A stretch of DNA of 64,000 bases. It comes from an uncultured Bacillaceae bacterium. Its GTDB lineage: Bacteria; Bacillota; Bacilli; Bacillales; Bacillaceae_L. Both the position numbers and the translations under genes were made by a program. The stretch is taken from NCBI GenBank assembly GCA_947497585.1, contig CANMHG010000009.1, positions 102,524 through 166,523 of the forward strand, given 5' to 3'. Shown here one piece after another: positions 24,549 through 32,774 of this stretch; position 1 is the stretch's first letter, and every line of letters starts with the position of its first letter. A model generated the notes under the pieces. The model saw nothing but the letters and a program-made list of their open reading frames with translations. It did not search any database and was not told the DNA's origin.

Positions 24549-25811
24549 TTGGCCGAATTGCCACTGAGTACCATTATTTTGTTAATTGTTCTAATATTCT
24601 TATCTGCTTTTTTTTCAGCTACAGAGACAGCGTTTTCAAGTGTAAACAAAATCAGATTGAAAAACTATATGGATGAAAACCGTCGGGGGAGTAAAAAAGC
24701 CTACTATATTACGGAGCATTTTGATAAAGCTTTATCAACCATCCTAGTAGGTAACAATATTGTAAACATTGCGGCTGCATCTATTTCTGCGGGAATAGCG
24801 ACACAATTGTTTCCAGGCAGTACTGGATTATTAATAAGCACAATCGTTATGACGATATTGATCCTTATTTTCGGTGAAGTCCTACCAAAATCGTTTGCAA
24901 AGGAAAACTCAGAAAGCTTCTCTCTTGCAGTTGCAGGGATATTATTTCTGTTAATGAAGGTACTGACTCCAGTGACCTACTTATTTATTTTACTTAAAAA
25001 GGGAGCTTCCCGATTAATTAAAACTAAGAATGATTCTCCGGCCGTCACAGAGGAAGAAATCAAAGTCATGATTGACCTAAGTGAGGAAGAAGGAGTAATT
25101 GATAATAAAGAAAAAGAGTTAGTGCATCGTTCTTTAGATTTTAATGATATATTGGTTGGTGAAATTCTTACACCTCGTATTGATATGATTGCTGTTGAGG
25201 TGAATCATCCTGTTGAAGACATACTAGCGATGTTTTTGGAGGAAAGGTATTCAAGAGTTCCAGTGTATGAGGATAATATTGATAATATCATTGGGATTTT
25301 ATCTGAAAGGGAATTCTTAAGTAACCTTGTTCAAAAGAAAGAGATTAACGTCCGAGAGTTAGTGCGAGATCCATTCTTCGTTGTTGAATCAATGAAAATC
25401 TCAATGTTATTACCGGAATTACAAAAAAGTAAAACACATATGGCGATTGTAGTAGATGAGTTTGGTGGAACATCCGGACTTATTACTTTAGAGGATATCC
25501 TTGAGGAAATCGTTGGTGAAATTTGGGATGAACATGATGAGAAAATTAAGACGTTTACAAAGCTAGATGAAACTACATATGAATTTAATGCGGAAATTCC
25601 ACTTGATGAATTTATTAAAGTAATGGATGTCGAGGAACCAGAGAGTACGTATCATACATTAGGCGGTTGGATCTTCGAGTCGATTGAACGTGTACCTTCA
25701 AATGGTGAGCAATTTGATTATGTTAATTTAACCTTAACTGTAACTAAGGTTGAAAACCGTCGCATCCGTAAAGTCCTTGTAAAAATAAATGAACAACCTG
25801 TTGAAAATTAA
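24549..25811 (+). CDS. CNNM/HlyC-CorC family membrane protein with CBS domains
   Basis: A 420-residue protein. The N-terminal DUF21 domain has four hydrophobic segments (about 1-150), including SAFFSATETAFSSVNKIRLK. Paired CBS domains follow (about 200-330, with EILTPRIDMIAV and VVDEFGGTSGLITLEDILEE), then a C-terminal CorC_HlyC domain (about 345-418). Bacillus relatives such as YhdP/MpfA act in Mg2+ efflux. Which paralogue this is cannot be told here. TTG start with AGGAGAG upstream. Confidence 0.88.
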   Translation: MAELPLSTIILLIVLIFLSAFFSATETAFSSVNKIRLKNYMDENRRGSKKAYYITEHFDKALSTILVGNNIVNIAAASISAGIATQLFPGSTGLLISTIVMTILILIFGEVLPKSFAKENSESFSLAVAGILFLLMKVLTPVTYLFILLKKGASRLIKTKNDSPAVTEEEIKVMIDLSEEEGVIDNKEKELVHRSLDFNDILVGEILTPRIDMIAVEVNHPVEDILAMFLEERYSRVPVYEDNIDNIIGILSEREFLSNLVQKKEINVRELVRDPFFVVESMKISMLLPELQKSKTHMAIVVDEFGGTSGLITLEDILEEIVGEIWDEHDEKIKTFTKLDETTYEFNAEIPLDEFIKVMDVEEPESTYHTLGGWIFESIERVPSNGEQFDYVNLTLTVTKVENRRIRKVLVKINEQPVEN

Positions 25812-25820
25812 GTAGCAAGT

Positions 25821-25858
25821 AAAAAAGGGTAACCGTATATAGCGGTCACCCTTTTTTT
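25821..25858. terminator. Bidirectional terminator between convergent genes
   Basis: AAAAAAGGGT-ACCG / CGGT-ACCCTTTTTTT hairpin with A and T tracts on both sides. It serves the CNNM-type gene and the minus-strand gene that ends beside it. Confidence 0.85.
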
Positions 25859-26237
25859 ATTGCACTAATTCATTCAATTCATGTGGTAGTCGTAGAGGTT
25901 TATCTGTTGCTTTATTGTTCTTATACGAGTGAAATTGAAAGAGAGTTTCTTCAGGAGATCCTACGTGAAGCTCAAGAATGTTACCAACAGTTCCGCCTCT
26001 TGTTTCTAATTTCATCGTAAGTCGACCTATCTTTACCTCATACGTAGTAAAACGTAATCCTAAAAGTTCTCTCGTCTTAAAAGAAACTTCAGGATGGGTA
26101 GCAATGAAAACGGCAAGATCCTCAATTGATAATGTTGGCTTTTGAAGCAATACATCAACCTTGTCTCTTACAGTATGGGAGGTTTGGCCTAATGTAGCTT
26201 TTACGTTTGTTACAATTTTCTTTAGCAAATCATTCAT
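25857..26237 (-). CDS. Hypothetical protein, 126 residues
   Basis: Soluble protein starting MNDLLKKIVTNVKATLGQTS, with a helical N-terminal third and a beta-rich C-terminal part (FTTYEVKIGRLTMKLETRGG). ATG 26237 is chosen because AGGAG lies eight bases before it; the frame extends 20 codons further upstream without a ribosome binding site. Family not recognised. Single gene between convergent and divergent neighbours. Confidence 0.6.
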   Translation of the reverse strand: MNDLLKKIVTNVKATLGQTSHTVRDKVDVLLQKPTLSIEDLAVFIATHPEVSFKTRELLGLRFTTYEVKIGRLTMKLETRGGTVGNILELHVGSPEETLFQFHSYKNNKATDKPLRLPHELNELVQ

Positions 26238-26576
26238 AGATAAATCTCCTAATTGGGCATATTTAAATGACGTTCTACTATATATAATAACCAACATCCT
26301 TAAAATTTTGCGTCTTTCTTAGTCTTGTATATTTTTTAATGCATTTTGTTTTGCCTGCTCCCAGTAGTAAATTTGTGGGTAGCGGATATGGACTATATAC
26401 TCGTGAAAAAGGGTATAAGAGATAAAAGAAACAAGTTTCCAGTCAACTGCATCAAGCATATTACACAACCCCTTTCCTTTTTAATACTATATGGTGATTT
26501 AAGTTTGTCTGATACATTTTTATTCCAAACCTTATTTAAGGCTCGAGTACTATAAATCATTTTAGGAGGAATTTAG
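26238..26576. other. Gap with no gene recognised
   Basis: AT-rich intergenic DNA between the divergent 126-residue gene and fumC, presumably holding both promoters. An open frame on the plus strand has no plausible ribosome binding site or protein-like composition. I see no repeat or RNA element. Confidence 0.5.
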
Positions 26577-27965
26577 TTGAATTATAGAGAAGAAAAAGAC
26601 ACTTTAGGAATAGTTAACGTGCCAGCAGATAAATACTGGGGGGCACAAACAGAAAGAAGTAGGAAAAACTTTGCCATAGGTGAAGAGAGAATGCCGATGG
26701 AGATGATTTTTTCGTATGCCATTGTAAAAAAGAGTGCAGCTATTGTGAATAATGAATTAGGAAAACTTCCAGAAGCAAAGAAAAACTATATAGTTAATGC
26801 AGCAGATGAAATACTTTCAGGAAAACTGAACGAACACTTTCCACTCGTTGTTTGGCAAACTGGAAGTGGTACACAAACGAATATGAACGTAAATGAGGTT
26901 ATCGCTTTTCGAGCTAATCACCTAGCTTCTGAAAATGGTGAATCTCTTCTTATTCATCCGAATGACGATGTTAATATGTCTCAAAGCTCCAATGATACAT
27001 TTCCAACAGCCATGCACATTGCAGCAATTGAGGCAATAGAACACAGACTTCTACCTGCAGTTCGTAAGATGAAGGAAGCAATAAAAGAGAAGCAGGCAAA
27101 ATTCACTAACATTATTAAAATAGGAAGAACACATCTTCAGGATGCGACTCCATTAACAGTTGGCCAAGAACTGAGTGGATGGATCTCTATGCTTTTAAAA
27201 ACAGAAAAGATGCTAAGTGAAAGTAAGGAGTTTTTATTGGAGCTTGCTATCGGAGGAACGGCGGTTGGTACAGGAATTAATGCACATCCGAATTTTGGAA
27301 AATTAATGTGTGAAAAAATAGCTGAATTCACAGAACATGAATTTGTAAGTGCACCTAATAAATTTCATGCATTAACAAGTCATGATGAAATTGTTCATGT
27401 TCATGGCGCAATTAAAGCTCTTGCGGCAGATGTAATGAAAATAGCAAATGATATTCGCTGGCTTGCAAGTGGACCAAGGGCAGGACTTGCAGAATTTCTT
27501 ATACCTGCGAATGAACCAGGAAGCTCTATTATGCCTGGTAAAGTAAATCCGACGCAAAGTGAAGCATTAACAATGATTGCGAGTCAAGTATTTGGAAATG
27601 ACGCAACTATTGGATTTGCATCAAGTCAGGGGAATTTCCAACTGAATGTTTTTAAACCTGTAATTATCTATAACTTTCTCCAGTCTGTGAGATTATTATC
27701 AGACGGGCTAAATTCCTTTACAAAAAATTGCATTGAGGGATTGGATGTAAATAAAGAGGTTATTGAGGGAAATTTAATGAACTCACTAATGCTAGTTACA
27801 GCACTTAATCCACATATTGGCTATGAAAAGGCTGCGACTATCGCAAAGTTGGCTTATCAAGAGAATATCTCTCTAAAAGAAGCAGCAAAACAAAGTGGGA
27901 TTTTAACTGAAGAAGAATTTGATTTGTTTGTTAACCCAGCTAAAATGGTTAATCCTCAAGAGTAA
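26577..27965 (+). CDS. fumC: Class II fumarate hydratase
   Basis: A 462-residue homotetrameric fumarase of the TCA cycle (same length as B. subtilis CitG). Substrate and active-site segments are [46 protein letters not shown] and the family signature [16 protein letters not shown]. The fumarase-type Thr/Asn pattern distinguishes it from aspartase. TTG start with AGGAGG nine bases upstream. Monocistronic. Confidence 0.95.
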   Translation: MNYREEKDTLGIVNVPADKYWGAQTERSRKNFAIGEERMPMEMIFSYAIVKKSAAIVNNELGKLPEAKKNYIVNAADEILSGKLNEHFPLVVWQTGSGTQTNMNVNEVIAFRANHLASENGESLLIHPNDDVNMSQSSNDTFPTAMHIAAIEAIEHRLLPAVRKMKEAIKEKQAKFTNIIKIGRTHLQDATPLTVGQELSGWISMLLKTEKMLSESKEFLLELAIGGTAVGTGINAHPNFGKLMCEKIAEFTEHEFVSAPNKFHALTSHDEIVHVHGAIKALAADVMKIANDIRWLASGPRAGLAEFLIPANEPGSSIMPGKVNPTQSEALTMIASQVFGNDATIGFASSQGNFQLNVFKPVIIYNFLQSVRLLSDGLNSFTKNCIEGLDVNKEVIEGNLMNSLMLVTALNPHIGYEKAATIAKLAYQENISLKEAAKQSGILTEEEFDLFVNPAKMVNPQE

Positions 27966-27982
27966 AAGTTTTGCCCAACATA

Positions 27983-28012
27983 AAAGGCCCCAGGTTCATG
28001 CCTGGGACCTTT
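27983..28012 (+). terminator. Hairpin after fumC
   Basis: AAAGGCCCCAGG / CCTGGGACCTTT with one bulge and a six-base loop. The following T run is very short, so termination may be weak. Confidence 0.6.
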
Positions 28013-28035
28013 AGCCATATTATGAAGTTTTTAAA

Positions 28036-28251
28036 TTATTGTTGAAAGCCGCCCATTTGTTGTTGAGCCATAGATACTAAACGCTTAGTGATTTCTCCAC
28101 CAACTGAACCGTTAGCACGAGCAGTAGTGTCAGCACCAAGGTTTACACCGAACTCTTGAGCAATCTCATATTTCATTTGATCGATTGCTTGTTGTGCTCC
28201 TGCTACTAGTAATTGATTTGACGAATTGCTTCCTGATGTTTGGTTTGCCAT
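28036..28251 (-). CDS. Alpha/beta-type small acid-soluble spore protein
   Basis: A 71-residue DNA-binding SASP that coats and protects spore DNA. Hallmarks are [20 protein letters not shown], the GPR protease site region [20 protein letters not shown], and [14 protein letters not shown]. Position between the yhe genes matches sspB of B. subtilis. GAGGAG lies before ATG. Expected in the forespore under SigG; a matching promoter is seen upstream. The transcript start implies a leader of about 120 bases containing a cloverleaf-like fold. Confidence 0.95.
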   Translation of the reverse strand: MANQTSGSNSSNQLLVAGAQQAIDQMKYEIAQEFGVNLGADTTARANGSVGGEITKRLVSMAQQQMGGFQQ

Positions 28252-28285
28252 TTGTAATTCATCTCCTCGAAAATTTTTTTGGTTT

Positions 28286-28352
28286 TGGTTGGGTTAGCTG
28301 GACTTGCACCAGCGAATGAATGTTGTATTCATTGCCCCTTGGGCTTAACCCA
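28286..28352 (-). ncRNA. Cloverleaf-like structured leader of the SASP gene
   Basis: On the minus strand four stems nest as in a tRNA. They are TGGGTTA / TAACCCA (7 bp, closing), GCCC-AAG-GGGC, AATGAAT-ACAAC-ATTCATT, and GCTGG-TGCAAGT-CCAGC (a T-arm-like 5-bp stem with 7-base loop). The closing stem is followed by A-CCA. D-arm and anticodon loop do not fit a working tRNA. It lies between the SigG-type promoter and the SASP ribosome binding site, so it is in the mRNA leader. Confidence 0.5.
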
Positions 28353-28380
28353 ATAACTTGTTTGCTGTGTTTGTATGAAT

Positions 28381-28410
28381 TAGTGTGTTTCATTTTATTT
28401 TTTTTATTCA
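28381..28410 (-). promoter_or_regulatory. SigG-type promoter for the SASP gene
   Basis: On the minus strand TGAATA (-35), a 17-base spacer, then CACACTA (-10). This is close to the SigG consensus TGNATA / CATACTA. Between here and the next plus-strand gene I see only T-rich DNA and no further feature. Confidence 0.65.
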
Positions 28411-28611
28411 ACTTTTTTTAAATTTTTTTTGCGGCCTTTTTTTGCTGGCTGACTGTGTGTTTTGTTGCTTTGTTACTAACTAGTATGGAAAAAATAAAGT
28501 GAACTATTCAAAATAAACAGCGGAAATTTATTCCAAGTCCATTTGATACATTAACTAAAAGATTTAGTTGAAAACTACTTACTAATAAAACAAATAAGGA
28601 TGAGTATACAA

Positions 28612-28857
28612 ATGAACATTTGTCCGTTATGTAATGGATTTGGAAGCAATCAAACCTACTCCTGTAACAACTGTGGTAATGAACTTGAAGATTCAGGTAG
28701 AATCATTGACTACTTCGATGATTATAGTGCCTATATGGAAATTGATGATATGAAAAAAATCGACGGATATCCCACAACATTAAGTCAGCACGAATGCGCT
28801 CACCTTTTTTATTGCCCAAGCTGTCAATCACAAGAAGTAAAACTAATTAAAGAGTAA
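28612..28857 (+). CDS. Small zinc-ribbon-like protein
   Basis: An 81-residue protein with three CxxC pairs: CPLC near the start, CNNC about 13 residues later, and CPSC near the end, plus His residues (QHECAHLFYC). This suggests one or two zinc sites. The middle is acidic (IIDYFDDYSAYMEIDD). ATG 28612 follows AAGGATG; the upstream ATG at 28600 overlaps that site. Function unknown. Confidence 0.65.
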   Translation: MNICPLCNGFGSNQTYSCNNCGNELEDSGRIIDYFDDYSAYMEIDDMKKIDGYPTTLSQHECAHLFYCPSCQSQEVKLIKE

Positions 28858-28860
28858 ATG

Positions 28861-28890
28861 AAAAAAAGTCGCCGATTGGCGACTTTTTTT
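28861..28890. terminator. Bidirectional terminator
   Basis: Perfect symmetric hairpin AAAAAAAGTCGCC-GATT-GGCGACTTTTTTT between the zinc-ribbon gene and the convergent msmX gene. Confidence 0.9.
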
Positions 28891-28894
28891 ATAT

Positions 28895-29992
28895 TTAGCG
28901 AATTCTTAATTCGGATTCAACATCAAAGAAGTGAGATTTGTTCATATCAAGTGCTAATTGAAGCTCTTGACCTGGCTTCACATCAGTACGAGAATCAACA
29001 CGTGCGATAAACTCTTGACCCTCTACTTGAGAGTAAAGCATTGTTTCTGCACCCATCAGCTCGGCAACTTCAACACTTGCTGTAATCTTAGTACCTTGTG
29101 AAGACTCTAAGAAGATAGGCTCATCATGAATATCCTCTGGGCGAACTCCAAGAATAAGTTCTTTGTTTGCATAGCCTTTTTCACGTAGTACTTTCATTTT
29201 TCCTTCAGGAACTGCAATTGAAATATTTCCAATCACAAACGAATTATCTTTTAAAGTACCTCTGAAGAAGTTCATTGCAGGAGAACCGATAAATCCTGCT
29301 ACGAAGATGTTTTCAGGGTTATCATAAACTTCTTTTGGTGCACCGACTTGTTGAATAATGCCATCTTTCATTACAACTAGTCTTGTAGCCATAGTCATTG
29401 CTTCTGTTTGGTCATGCGTAACATAGATTGTTGTTGTTTGTAGACGTTGGTGAAGCTTTGAAATTTCAGCACGCATTTGTACACGTAGCTTAGCATCAAG
29501 GTTTGATAAAGGTTCGTCCATTAAGAATACCTTTGCATCACGAACGATAGCACGACCTAATGCAACACGCTGACGCTGACCACCAGATAATGCCTTAGGC
29601 TTACGATCAAGGTAGCTCTCTAAACCAAGAATACGTGCAGCTTCTTTTACACGCTTATCTATTTCATCTTTAGAGAACTTACGAAGTTTTAGACCAAATG
29701 CCATATTATCATATACGTTCATATGTGGGTAAAGAGCGTAGTTCTGGAAAACCATTGCAATGTCACGATCTTTTGGAGCTACATCATTTACACGTTGCTC
29801 ATCAATATAAAAGTCACCTTTAGAAATCTCTTCAAGTCCTGCGATCATACGAAGAGTTGTAGATTTACCGCAACCAGATGGACCAACAAAAACGATAAAT
29901 TCTTTATCCTTGATATGCAAATTGAAGTCTTCTACAGCTGTTACTTTGTTATCATAAATTTTATAAATATTTTCAAGTTTTAATTCAGCCAT
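28895..29992 (-). CDS. msmX: Multi-sugar ABC transporter ATPase MsmX
   Basis: A 365-residue MalK/UgpC-type ATPase, the same length as B. subtilis MsmX, which energises several saccharide importers. Walker A GPSGCGKST, signature LSGGQRQRVALGRA, Walker B VFLMDEPLSNLDAKLR, then a C-terminal OB-type regulatory domain (about 240-365). AGGAGG precedes ATG. A near-cre sequence lies directly upstream. No cognate permease genes are in the window, consistent with a shared orphan ATPase. Confidence 0.94.
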   Translation of the reverse strand: MAELKLENIYKIYDNKVTAVEDFNLHIKDKEFIVFVGPSGCGKSTTLRMIAGLEEISKGDFYIDEQRVNDVAPKDRDIAMVFQNYALYPHMNVYDNMAFGLKLRKFSKDEIDKRVKEAARILGLESYLDRKPKALSGGQRQRVALGRAIVRDAKVFLMDEPLSNLDAKLRVQMRAEISKLHQRLQTTTIYVTHDQTEAMTMATRLVVMKDGIIQQVGAPKEVYDNPENIFVAGFIGSPAMNFFRGTLKDNSFVIGNISIAVPEGKMKVLREKGYANKELILGVRPEDIHDEPIFLESSQGTKITASVEVAELMGAETMLYSQVEGQEFIARVDSRTDVKPGQELQLALDMNKSHFFDVESELRIR

Positions 29993-30011
29993 TCTTTTTT
30001 ACCTCCTAATA

Positions 30012-30026
30012 ATGAAAGCGTTTTTC
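30012..30026. promoter_or_regulatory. Near-consensus cre (CcpA) site before msmX
   Basis: ATGAAAGCGTTTTTC matches the cre pattern WTGNAANCGNWNNCW except at one position. It lies about 20 bases upstream of the msmX start codon, overlapping the likely promoter or early leader. Confidence 0.4.
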
Positions 30027-30114
30027 TAAGACTAGTCTATCGCAAAACTAATCCTAGAATAAACGTAAACTTGCACAAAAAAAGAGGAAGTGATGTGGGC
30101 ATGTTTACAAATCA

Positions 30115-31023
30115 CTATTCCTCGAAATGTTTAATGAGCAGGATGGATAAATAAGCAGTTACTGCACCATTAAAATTTTTAATATCAATTCCGGTTTTTT
30201 CTATAAACTTATCAATTCGATACTGAAGGCTATTTCGGTGCATATAGAGCTTTTTTGCTGCGAGTGTAACATTTAAATTACTCTCTAAAAACACTTTGAT
30301 CGTTTCTAGTTGTTCTTTTTCCTCATTAAACGTTTCCTCGATAATAAACGAAATGTTATTTTTTGAGCTTGTATCTATGCTTTCAAGTATTACTAAAGGA
30401 ATAATATCCTGCAGTGAAAAAACTCTTTGTTTATGTAGATATTTAAATGCTATATTAAATCCATTTCTTTCAAAATGAAATTTAGTCGGTAAATTGCTAG
30501 TTATTTCATATACATTGCCTAAGAATATATGAACATCTATATAAAAATCACTTGCAAAGATCTCAATGACGTCTTCTAAATTGTAATATTCAATCATGGA
30601 ATCTTGATTGATTTTTTCAATAAAAGTGCCTTGCTGTCCGTTTTCCCAAACAATAATGACCTCAGAAGGAAAAAGAGCCTTAACTGCTAACTCAAAGTTT
30701 TGGAGATCAATGATTGGCTTACTGATCTTAAAGTGTACAAATCTACAACGTTTAAAAGAGCTTTCAGGTGTATTTGTGGCCTCTGTAGTGAAAAGAAACT
30801 GTGACCACAAGGATTGCTCTGTAGTTTGCGCATTTGATTCTAGTTCATAAAGCTCAAAAAGAGTGCCTAATAGGGCAACTTCCTTTTCCGAAATAGCGTC
30901 TTTTTTAATGCCAAAATGAATTCCAGTATCTGCAATGAACCAGATGTAACTTGGATCTCCTCCTGAATGTGAGATTATGAAGGAATCCTTATAAAGGTTT
31001 TTAAGTTTTTCAATCATAAGCAT
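30115..31023 (-). CDS. PucR/CdaR-type transcriptional regulator (YxkF-like)
   Basis: A 302-residue protein. The C-terminal helix-turn-helix is of the PucR/HTH_30 type (VFLESNLNVTLAAKKLYMHR, then NSLQYRIDKFIEKTGIDI, about 245-285). The N-terminal part shows no obvious ligand domain. In B. subtilis yxkF, a regulator of this kind, sits next to msmX, so the same pair is kept here. ATG 31023 or the ATG two codons later (31017) are both possible. The target is unknown. Confidence 0.75.
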   Translation of the reverse strand: MLMIEKLKNLYKDSFIISHSGGDPSYIWFIADTGIHFGIKKDAISEKEVALLGTLFELYELESNAQTTEQSLWSQFLFTTEATNTPESSFKRCRFVHFKISKPIIDLQNFELAVKALFPSEVIIVWENGQQGTFIEKINQDSMIEYYNLEDVIEIFASDFYIDVHIFLGNVYEITSNLPTKFHFERNGFNIAFKYLHKQRVFSLQDIIPLVILESIDTSSKNNISFIIEETFNEEKEQLETIKVFLESNLNVTLAAKKLYMHRNSLQYRIDKFIEKTGIDIKNFNGAVTAYLSILLIKHFEE

Positions 31024-31102
31024 ATTTCCCCTTGAAAATGACCTGACCTTATTATACTAAAAAAAGAAGAGTGAAGCACAGTGCTTCACTCTCACAAGAG
31101 AA

Positions 31103-31291
31103 TTAGTTGTCTATTTCTGCAGGAGGTTCCTCCGGTTTTAAGTCTCTAGCTTCTTCAATATTTGCATCTTCATCCTTACGATGGACGGATCCGCCAGACA
31201 TCCCTTCATTGATAAACCTGTCAACGTCTAGGAAGACCTTGTCTTTTCCTTCGTAAAGTAAGTCATCTTTAACTTCATCTTTTCTATTCAT
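31103..31291 (-). CDS. Small acidic hypothetical protein
   Basis: A 62-residue highly charged, probably unstructured protein (KDEVKDDLLYEGKDKVFLDV, then FINEGMSGGSVHRKDED). GGGAGGAG lies nine bases before ATG, so it is very likely translated. A central FLDVDRFINEGMSGG segment is the only hydrophobic part. Family not recognised. Confidence 0.65.
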   Translation of the reverse strand: MNRKDEVKDDLLYEGKDKVFLDVDRFINEGMSGGSVHRKDEDANIEEARDLKPEEPPAEIDN

Positions 31292-31348
31292 TGCAATAAC
31301 TCCTCCCTTATTTCTTTCATTTATAGTGTGTGAAGGGAGAGGAGCTTG

Positions 31349-31558
31349 TTATTCATATACATGAAATAGCATTAGTTCATGTATTTGAGATTTCAACTGT
31401 TCTTCATATTCTGATGACGGGAGTTCGCTACTCCACTCAATTTGTCCATCTTTATGATAGATACCCTGATACCCAGTACCTTTGAAGAAAAAGGAAAAGC
31501 GCCATCCAGGTATTTGCGAATTGTCAAATAAAGGCTTCCATTGGAAATGTGAAATCAT
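31349..31558 (-). CDS. yheE: YheE-like (DUF5342) small protein
   Basis: A 69-residue protein, MISHFQWKPLFDNSQIPGWR..., rich in aromatic residues and probably a small beta sheet. Size and position directly downstream of the YheC/YheD genes match B. subtilis yheE. Function unknown; association with the spore coat genes suggests a sporulation role. Confidence 0.75.
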   Translation of the reverse strand: MISHFQWKPLFDNSQIPGWRFSFFFKGTGYQGIYHKDGQIEWSSELPSSEYEEQLKSQIHELMLFHVYE

Positions 31559-31580
31559 TGATCATTTTCCTCCTAACAAG

Positions 31581-32774
31581 CTATGGTGTGCTTGCCCTCA
31601 TTATAAGGAGTTTGGTCAAATTTTCAAGACCTTTGTTTTTTATGGACGTTTCATCAAAGACCATTGGCTTAGAGTTTACCTCATAAATATAGTAATGATT
31701 ATCCAGTGATTTTCCAAGATCAATCGAAAATTCACCAATAAAGGAATTTGTTTCTTTGGTTAACTGTTTCCCAATTTCATTAACAATCAAACCTATCTTT
31801 TCTTCATCTACCCTATGTTTGATTTGTTCATAAGGATAGATTGTTCCCCCATTAGGAATATGAGTTGTGATTTCTTGTTCTCCAGCCATTCTCACTCCAA
31901 TCCCACTAACTATATACTGTTTTGTAGCAACAGAATGTACTAATAGACGCAAGTCATATCGCTTTCCATTAATCCGATCAGACTGAATCGCTTGCTGAAT
32001 GATATAAGGAGACCTGGTAGTATGTGAACGAATTTCTTCCCATAGATCGTGTAGATTAGCAAAAGAATGCTGATTACCCTTACTTAGAAGAAGGATTTCT
32101 CCAGAAGATTTAGAAACAATTTTGAAAATTCCTTTCCCTTTAGAACCTTCAGATGGTTTGATATAAACCTCTTTATAAACATGAAGCATTTCTATAAGCG
32201 TTTGAAGGCTTGTTAATGATTTTGTTAAGGGTAAATGGTGTCTGAGCTCTGGATTGTTCCAAAGCCAACAGAATGTGTTCCATTTAGAAAAAAAGAAGGG
32301 ATTAAAATAGGGTATTGATTGCTTATGTAAAAATGTAAATACATCTTGAAAGGGTTCGGTCTTTTCCATCTTTCTAAATGGAATTCGATTATATACAATA
32401 TTGGGTAAAGGGGTTTCTACTTTCACCCACTTACCGATACGATCAAAATGAATATAACCTTCAAGTCCATTCTCTTGAAGGGAAGAAGGTGTAAATACAA
32501 CACATAACGCTCCGCTACTTATTAAAGAACGATGAAGCCTTAAAAAAGTATCAGGATTACCAATTAATTCATGATGTGTTCCTTCACCAGCAAGGATCCC
32601 AACAATTGGACCGACAACTTTTCCACTAATTGCTAAGTTAAAAGGGAGCAATTTCTCATGTTTGCTCCCTGAAAACGTTAATTCTAAAAAGTTATGTCCC
32701 CACTTAATTGAGTCTTCAGTCTCATTTTGAACCCAACGACGAGTATACGGGTCATAATAAAGTTTAATTCTCAT
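31581..32774 (-). CDS. YheC/YheD-family ATP-grasp protein, copy 4
   Basis: A 397-residue ATP-grasp enzyme of the spore-coat YheC/D family. N-terminal barrel-like part (about 1-100, PFNLAISGKVVGPIVGILAG), then the motif IVYNRIPFRKMEK, the ATP-binding loop YIKPSEGSKGKGIFKI and the metal-binding end FSIDLGKSLDNHYYIYEVNS with the usual Glu and Asn. The substrate is unknown; ATP-grasp folds usually join a carboxylate to an amine. Overlaps the upstream family member by 4 bases, so co-translated. No counterpart beyond yheC and yheD in B. subtilis. Confidence 0.85.
   Translation of the reverse strand: MRIKLYYDPYTRRWVQNETEDSIKWGHNFLELTFSGSKHEKLLPFNLAISGKVVGPIVGILAGEGTHHELIGNPDTFLRLHRSLISSGALCVVFTPSSLQENGLEGYIHFDRIGKWVKVETPLPNIVYNRIPFRKMEKTEPFQDVFTFLHKQSIPYFNPFFFSKWNTFCWLWNNPELRHHLPLTKSLTSLQTLIEMLHVYKEVYIKPSEGSKGKGIFKIVSKSSGEILLLSKGNQHSFANLHDLWEEIRSHTTRSPYIIQQAIQSDRINGKRYDLRLLVHSVATKQYIVSGIGVRMAGEQEITTHIPNGGTIYPYEQIKHRVDEEKIGLIVNEIGKQLTKETNSFIGEFSIDLGKSLDNHYYIYEVNSKPMVFDETSIKNKGLENLTKLLIMRASTP

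Noticed and set aside
24365..24649. 94-codon minus-strand frame overlapping the start of the CNNM-type gene
   Set aside because: Overlaps the opposite gene's start and promoter area, with no ribosome binding site.
26346..26555. 69-codon plus-strand frame before fumC
   Set aside because: No ribosome binding site, and it covers what should be the fumC promoter region.
28286..28352. Functional tRNA gene on the minus strand
   Set aside because: Only three bases in the D-loop position, no normal anticodon loop with T33, and no U8-type linker. Reported instead as a cloverleaf-like leader.
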